Source: Deltaproteobacteria bacterium (GTDB lineage: Bacteria; Desulfobacterota; Binatia; Binatales; Binataceae). From it: a stretch of DNA of 64,000 nucleotides. Shown in pieces: positions 60,382 through 64,000 of the stretch (positions are counted from its first letter, which is position 1; the number at the start of each line of letters is the position of its first letter). The position numbers were made by a program, and so were the translations under genes. The DNA is taken from contig JAJXZF010000078.1 of NCBI GenBank assembly GCA_021780225.1, positions 37,366-101,365 of the forward strand, in the 5' to 3' direction. The notes under the pieces are model-generated. The model was not told the origin of the DNA. It worked only from the letters and a program-made list of their open reading frames with translations, and did no database searches.

Positions 60382-60927
60382 TCAAGCGCGACCGGCGCGC
60401 CGCGCGGTTGTGACAGGCGCTTGCGCGTCCGGCGCGGGCGGACGCCTCTGGCGCCACGCGCGATTTTCCCAATACGGCAGCGCCAGCATCAGCATCGCCG
60501 CGGGTCCGGTCATATCCAATGCGACGTCGGCTAACCTTCCGCTGCGCGAAATCGTCAATAACTGCAGGCTTTCGTCAAGTGAAGCGACCAGCAGGCACGC
60601 GCCGAACGCGAGCAGCGGCCGGCCCCGCATCGGCCCAAGCGCGAGCGCAAGGAAAAGCACGGCATATTCGACAAAATGGGCGCTCCAACGAAACAGGATA
60701 TGCCAGTAAGCGATCATACTCGGAGCGCCGCCCGGAATGATCGCGCTCAGGATCGGCCGGATTATCGCGCCGGTGCGGACATACGAAAAAAGCGGCGAAC
60801 CGAGCGTCAGGATAGCGCCGATGCAAAGACCTATGGCGAGCCACGGAATCCAGCCGCGCCGCCGCCGCAGCCCGGCGGATTTTCCGGCGAGACCGAAATC
60901 GCGCATTTTTTCGCTATCGCGGTCCAA
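60382..60927 (-). CDS. VanZ-like membrane protein
   Basis: 181 residues. Start is TTG 60927, with GGAGAG just upstream; ATG 60906 has no ribosome site. Hydrophobic segments: GWIPWLAIGLCIGAILTLGS, AHFVEYAVLFLALALGPMRG (with the VanZ HFxEY), LLAFGACLLVASLDESLQLL and ADVALDMTGPAAMLMLALPY. DESLQLLTISRSGRLADVAL is the DExxQ...R...D signature of the VanZ family, which includes the teicoplanin-resistance protein but is mostly of unknown role. The C-terminal tail is Arg/Pro-rich and cytoplasmic. It is alone; function unknown. Confidence 0.85.
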   Translation of the reverse strand: MDRDSEKMRDFGLAGKSAGLRRRRGWIPWLAIGLCIGAILTLGSPLFSYVRTGAIIRPILSAIIPGGAPSMIAYWHILFRWSAHFVEYAVLFLALALGPMRGRPLLAFGACLLVASLDESLQLLTISRSGRLADVALDMTGPAAMLMLALPYWENRAWRQRRPPAPDAQAPVTTARRAGRA

Positions 60928-61024
60928 TTATCTCTCCGTTATTCCCTGCGACAAATCGGAAAGCGCCAGACCAGTTGAATCGTTTCGTCAACCCTGTAAT
61001 CACTGAATGCACCGAATCGAATAA

Positions 61025-62665
61025 ATGCGCATTTCGACACGCCCCATCCGGGTTGTTCTCTACTTGACCCTGTTTACAACGCTTGCCGCAACCGCGGGCC
61101 TTGCTGACGCCGCGGCGGCGCCGCAACTGGCGCCTCCCGGCGCCTATTCCGGCGTGTTGACCTATCACTACGACAATAGCCGCGCCGGCGCTAATACGAA
61201 CGAATCCGTGCTAACGCCGGCCAACGTTAATCCGGCATCCTTCGGCAAAATCGGCATGCTGCCGGTGGACGGGTACGTCTACGCCCAACCGCTATACGTT
61301 CGGAACGTCGCGATACCGGGCAAAGGCGTCCATAACGTGGTTTACGTCGCCACCGAACACGATAGCGTGTACGCTTTCGACGCGTCCGGGCGCGACCCGA
61401 CGCCGCTGTGGCGTCGCAGCTTTATCGATCCTGAAGCCGGCGTGACGACCGTCGCCTCGGATGAAGTCGGCACCTACGATATTCGCCCGGAAATCGGCAT
61501 CACCAGCACGCCCGTGATCGATCCGTCCGGCACGATTTACGTCGTCGCGAAGACGCAGGAGTTGGGCCTGTACGTCCAGCGCCTGCACGCGCTCGATATC
61601 GCGACCGGCGCGGAGCGGCCCGGTTCGCCGCGAATTATCGCCCCCACCCTCTCCGGCAGCGGCGCCGGAGCGGCGATGGACGGCGTTATCCCGTTCAACG
61701 CCCTGCGCGAGAACCAACGCGCGGCGCTGGCGGAGGTCGGCGGAAAAATTTATATCGCCTTCGCCTCCCACGGCGATCATCCGCCATTTCACGGATGGGT
61801 CTTGGGTTACGATGCGAAAACGCTCGCATTGACCGACGTCTTCAACGACACGCCGAACGGCGCCGACGGCGGCATCTGGCAGGGCGCCAATGGGCCGGCC
61901 GCGGACGCTTCGGGCGCGATCTATGTCTCCTCGGGCAACGGAACCTTCGACGCCGACACCGGCGGCCCAGACTACGGCGACAGCGTAATCAAGCTGGCCG
62001 AAAAGACCGTGAAAGGACGCCGCCAGTTTCGCGTGACGGATTTCTTCACTCCATACGAGCAGAACGAATTCAGCGAAAGCGACCTCGACTTCGGCCCCAC
62101 CGGCACGATCGTCCTGCCCGACCAGCCAACCGGCCCGAAGCACCTGCTGTTTGTCGGCACCAAGGTCGGCACCGTCTATCTGCTCGATCGCGACAATCTG
62201 GGCCGCTACAACCCCGACGACGATTCGCAAATCGTGCAGGAAGTGCCGTCGATGCTGGGGATGATGTACACGCCCGGCGCGTTCTTCAATAACACGTTCT
62301 ATTTCGGTCCGCAGAATCGGCCGCTGCTCGCCTTCCCGATGGTCAAGGGGCAGTTCAACGTCGATGGCGAGATGACCACCGGAAACGCCTTCGGCTACCC
62401 CGGCGTGGTTCCGTCCGTCTCATCGAACGGGCTAAAAAATGGCATCGTATGGGCGATTCAGATCGATCAGTTCCTGTCGAGCGGCCCGGCCGTCCTCTAC
62501 GCCTACGACGCGACGAACCTGAACGAGCTGTACGACAGCGAATTGGCGGGAAAGCGCGATAGCACCGGACCGGCGGTGAAATTCACCACCCCGATGGTCG
62601 CGGACGGGCGCGTCTATCTCGGCACGCAGAATTCGGTGGACGTTTACGGCTTGCTCCGTCGTTAA
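61025..62665 (+). CDS. Secreted PQQ-like beta-propeller protein
   Basis: 546 residues. The signal peptide is PIRVVLYLTLFTTLAATAGL ending ADA. The mature chain is an eight-blade-like repeat: GVLTYHYDNSRAGANTNESV, VVYVATEHDSVYAFDASGRD, GIYVVAKTQELGLYVQRLHA-like TIYVVAKTQELGLYVQRLHA, IWQGANGPAADASGAIYVSS, HLLFVGTKVGTVYLLDRDNL and VYLGTQNSVDVYGLLRR. The VYAFDA/VYLLD strands are PQQ-enzyme-like blades, but the PQQ-binding Cys-Cys and catalytic residues are absent, so this is a structural, not catalytic, relative. Alone on the plus strand; likely periplasmic or extracellular; role unknown. Confidence 0.82.
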   Translation: MRISTRPIRVVLYLTLFTTLAATAGLADAAAAPQLAPPGAYSGVLTYHYDNSRAGANTNESVLTPANVNPASFGKIGMLPVDGYVYAQPLYVRNVAIPGKGVHNVVYVATEHDSVYAFDASGRDPTPLWRRSFIDPEAGVTTVASDEVGTYDIRPEIGITSTPVIDPSGTIYVVAKTQELGLYVQRLHALDIATGAERPGSPRIIAPTLSGSGAGAAMDGVIPFNALRENQRAALAEVGGKIYIAFASHGDHPPFHGWVLGYDAKTLALTDVFNDTPNGADGGIWQGANGPAADASGAIYVSSGNGTFDADTGGPDYGDSVIKLAEKTVKGRRQFRVTDFFTPYEQNEFSESDLDFGPTGTIVLPDQPTGPKHLLFVGTKVGTVYLLDRDNLGRYNPDDDSQIVQEVPSMLGMMYTPGAFFNNTFYFGPQNRPLLAFPMVKGQFNVDGEMTTGNAFGYPGVVPSVSSNGLKNGIVWAIQIDQFLSSGPAVLYAYDATNLNELYDSELAGKRDSTGPAVKFTTPMVADGRVYLGTQNSVDVYGLLRR

Positions 62666-62764
62666 GAGCGAAAACTTGCGTCCGGCGATTCTGAACGGCA
62701 TCATTGGCGCTCGCGCAATCGTTCGCAGGCATGGCGGGCGCGCGGCAATTTTCATGCTGCGCCC

Positions 62765-62793
62765 TTGTGCCGGATACGGCCGCCATGTACAAA
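62765..62793 (+). promoter_or_regulatory. Possible promoter of tRNA-Asp
   Basis: TTGTGC (62765-62770), 17-base spacer and TACAAA (62788-62793), ending 13 bases before the tRNA, which is the usual distance. The boxes match consensus only partly. Confidence 0.4.
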
Positions 62794-62806
62794 TATCAGT
62801 TTCGGC

Positions 62807-62884
62807 GGGGTCGTAGTTCAGCCCGGTTAGAACGCCGGCCTGTCACGTCGGAAGTCGTGGGTTCAAATCCCATCGGCCCCGCCA
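62807..62884 (+). tRNA. tRNA-Asp (anticodon GTC)
   Basis: 78 bases with CCA encoded. Acceptor GGGGTCG pairs with CGGCCCC (one G-T), D-stem GTTC/GAAC, anticodon stem CCGGC/GTCGG with loop CTGTCAC (GTC, Asp), T-stem GTGGG/CCCAT with loop TTCAAAT. The discriminator is G, as Asp tRNAs have. It lies 75 bases before rplM, so it may be transcribed with the ribosomal genes. Confidence 0.96.
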
Positions 62885-62959
62885 ACAATTTTGACCGTGA
62901 CGCGCGCTGCGGATTGCGCCGGGCAGGCGCGCATCACGAAGCCGGCAGGTGCAGGTAAC

Positions 62960-63406
62960 TTGAAGCTGACCGAACAAACCAGGAGCGTATCGCGCGAGGC
63001 CGCACTGCGGGCGCGTCACTGGATTATTATCGATGCCGACGGCCGGCCCCTTGGCCGCGTCGCCGCCCGCGCCGCCAGCGTGCTGCGCGGCAAGCATCGC
63101 CCGGATTTCACGCCGAACCAGGACGCCGGCGATTTCGTCGTCGTGATCAATGCGGCGAAAGTGAAATTGACCGGCGCCAAGGTTACCGACAAGGTTTATC
63201 ATCGCCATACCGGCTACCCCGGCGGAATCCGCACCACCACCGCCGGCAAGCTGATCGAGACCAATCCGGAGCGGCTGGTCGAGATGGCGGTGCATGGGAT
63301 GCTGCCGAAGAACCGGTTGGGCCGGCGGCTGTTCACCAAACTCAAGGTTTACCGTGGCGGCGAGCATCCGCACGCCGCGCAGCAACCGCAGGAAATCGGC
63401 CTGTAA
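62960..63406 (+). CDS. rplM: 50S ribosomal protein L13
   Basis: 148 residues from TTG 62960, chosen because it gives the family length (about 142) and AGGT lies just upstream; a longer in-frame start at 62891 is unlikely, as it begins 7 bases after the tRNA. RARHWIIIDADGRPLGRVAA is the L13 beginning, AASVLRGKHRPDFTPNQDAG next, AKVTDKVYHRHTGYPGGIRT the central motif and MAVHGMLPKNRLGRRLFTKL the hallmark; LKVYRGGEHPHAAQQP ends it. It forms the usual two-gene operon with rpsI, 30 bases downstream. Part of the large ribosomal subunit. Confidence 0.97.
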   Translation: MKLTEQTRSVSREAALRARHWIIIDADGRPLGRVAARAASVLRGKHRPDFTPNQDAGDFVVVINAAKVKLTGAKVTDKVYHRHTGYPGGIRTTTAGKLIETNPERLVEMAVHGMLPKNRLGRRLFTKLKVYRGGEHPHAAQQPQEIGL

Positions 63407-63436
63407 ACCGCACAAATCGCGACAGATTCCAGCAAA

Positions 63437-63835
63437 ATGGCAGAAAAGACCAACGTCATTCGCACCACCGGCCGGCGCAAAACCGCCGTCGCCAGTGTGC
63501 GCCTGCTCCCCGGCTCCGGCACGGTAACCGTCAACGATCGCTCGCTCGAAGACTACTTTCCGCGCGACACCGCGCGGATGCGGATTCTGGAGCCGTTCGA
63601 AATCACCGAAACGCGCGGCCAGTACGACGCGATCATCAGCGTCACCGGCGGCGGCTCCTCGGCGCAGGCCGACGCCGTCCGCCACGGCATCTCGCGCGCG
63701 CTGGTCGCCGTCTCCGAGGCGATGCGCCCGGCGTTGCGGAAAAACGGAATGCTTACCCGCGATCCGCGCGAGGTCGAACGCAAAAAGTACGGCCATCACA
63801 AGGCGCGCAAGCGTCCGCAGTACTCCAAGCGCTAG
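63437..63835 (+). CDS. rpsI: 30S ribosomal protein S9
   Basis: 132 residues. VIRTTGRRKTAVASVRLLPG opens S9, LEDYFPRDTARMRILEPFEI is the family motif, ISVTGGGSSAQADAVRHGIS the central Gly-rich loop, and LTRDPREVERKKYGHHKARK with RPQYSKR the conserved end reaching the decoding centre. Length (about 130) is standard. It follows rplM in the normal order. ATG 63437 is preceded by CCAGCAAA, a weak ribosome site, so translation may be coupled with rplM. Intact. Confidence 0.98.
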   Translation: MAEKTNVIRTTGRRKTAVASVRLLPGSGTVTVNDRSLEDYFPRDTARMRILEPFEITETRGQYDAIISVTGGGSSAQADAVRHGISRALVAVSEAMRPALRKNGMLTRDPREVERKKYGHHKARKRPQYSKR

Positions 63836-63856
63836 CGCCGCGCAGGGATTCAAGCC

Positions 63857-63893
63857 GACGGCGTCCGACCGGCGGTTTCGGAAGGACGCCGTC
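63857..63893 (+). terminator. Hairpin downstream of rpsI
   Basis: Perfect 10-bp stem GACGGCGTCC/GGACGCCGTC (63857-63866 with 63884-63893) about 20 bases after the rpsI stop, but with no T-run after it. Likely the end of the ribosomal operon, or an mRNA stabiliser. Confidence 0.5.
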
Positions 63894-64000
63894 GCCGCTT
63901 GCGGCTGGACGCGCGCGGATGCGCCCAAAGCGCCTGTTGATTAATCCGGCGCCGTGGCTGGCCACATATCGGCTTTAGTGATATTTCGATTAAACCGACA

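Noticed and set aside
61025..62665. Calling the beta-propeller a PQQ-dependent alcohol dehydrogenase
   Set aside because: No vicinal Cys pair, PQQ-binding Trp motif or catalytic Asp is visible; only blade sequence is shared.

Overview
The window is high-GC chromosomal DNA from a Gram-negative (diderm) bacterium. Diderm markers are the Mla/MCE lipid-transport genes, many lipoproteins with a lipobox, a beta-barrel-like protein and a YcbB-type L,D-transpeptidase. The gene mix is CaiB/BaiF CoA-transferases, enoyl-CoA hydratases, a thiolase-like/DUF35 pair, amidohydrolases, an LLM flavoenzyme, P450 with ferredoxin, and YCF48 next to an MMPL exporter. It is reminiscent of soil lineages such as Candidatus Binatota (Binatia). 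That placement is inference; no marker phylogeny was possible.

Layout. 0-7.4 kb: secreted proteins and lipoproteins, two of them tandem paralogues, then a YCF48/MMPL exporter operon closed by a strong intrinsic terminator. 7.9-9.8 kb: a polysaccharide deacetylase and a nickel/cobalt permease. 9.8-15.3 kb: a minus-strand acyl-CoA operon (two CoA-transferases, Cys-less thiolase-like protein, DUF35 protein) and a nitronate monooxygenase. 15.5-18.6 kb: a lower-GC conflict islet with an antitoxin-like gene, an AAA_21-type ATPase overlapping a DUF4276/TOPRIM-like gene, and ParD/ParE. 18.7-26.2 kb: an intact enoyl-CoA hydratase, rhodanese, OMP/TetR, a di-iron protein with a near-consensus promoter, then three broken enoyl-CoA hydratase genes around intact GFA and VOC genes. 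26.3-37.3 kb: flavin oxidoreductase, esterase, glycosyltransferase and FkbM genes, an acyl-amino-acid deacylase, a hydratase and an amidohydrolase. 37.3-49.6 kb: purE, an isolated murF, a CoA-transferase, msrA, SnoaL, 3Fe-4S ferredoxin, P450, an L,D-transpeptidase, glgP, a CmcJ-like oxygenase and DUF992. 50.0-55.5 kb: a tight six-gene operon joining a site-2 protease with CBS domains and a DUF3313 lipoprotein to a complete Mla/Mce transporter. 56-63.8 kb: NAD synthetase, ilvD, a VanZ-like gene, a beta-propeller, tRNA-Asp and rplM-rpsI.

Repeats. Three full copies of a roughly 200-215 bp element with terminal inverted repeats (GTGTGGCGTCCC type) and internal hairpins lie at about 35.0, 49.7 and 55.85 kb, with a core-only fragment near 20.05 kb. 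A second palindromic element, with ends GTCATTCTGAGC, lies at 34.7 kb and has an end fragment beside the 55.8 kb copy. They look like non-autonomous mobile or REP-type repeats; no transposase was seen.

The most interesting items are the ATPase/TOPRIM-like pair, the repeat family (one copy supplies the last base of the NAD synthetase stop codon), the cluster of decaying hydratases, and the protease-linked Mla operon.
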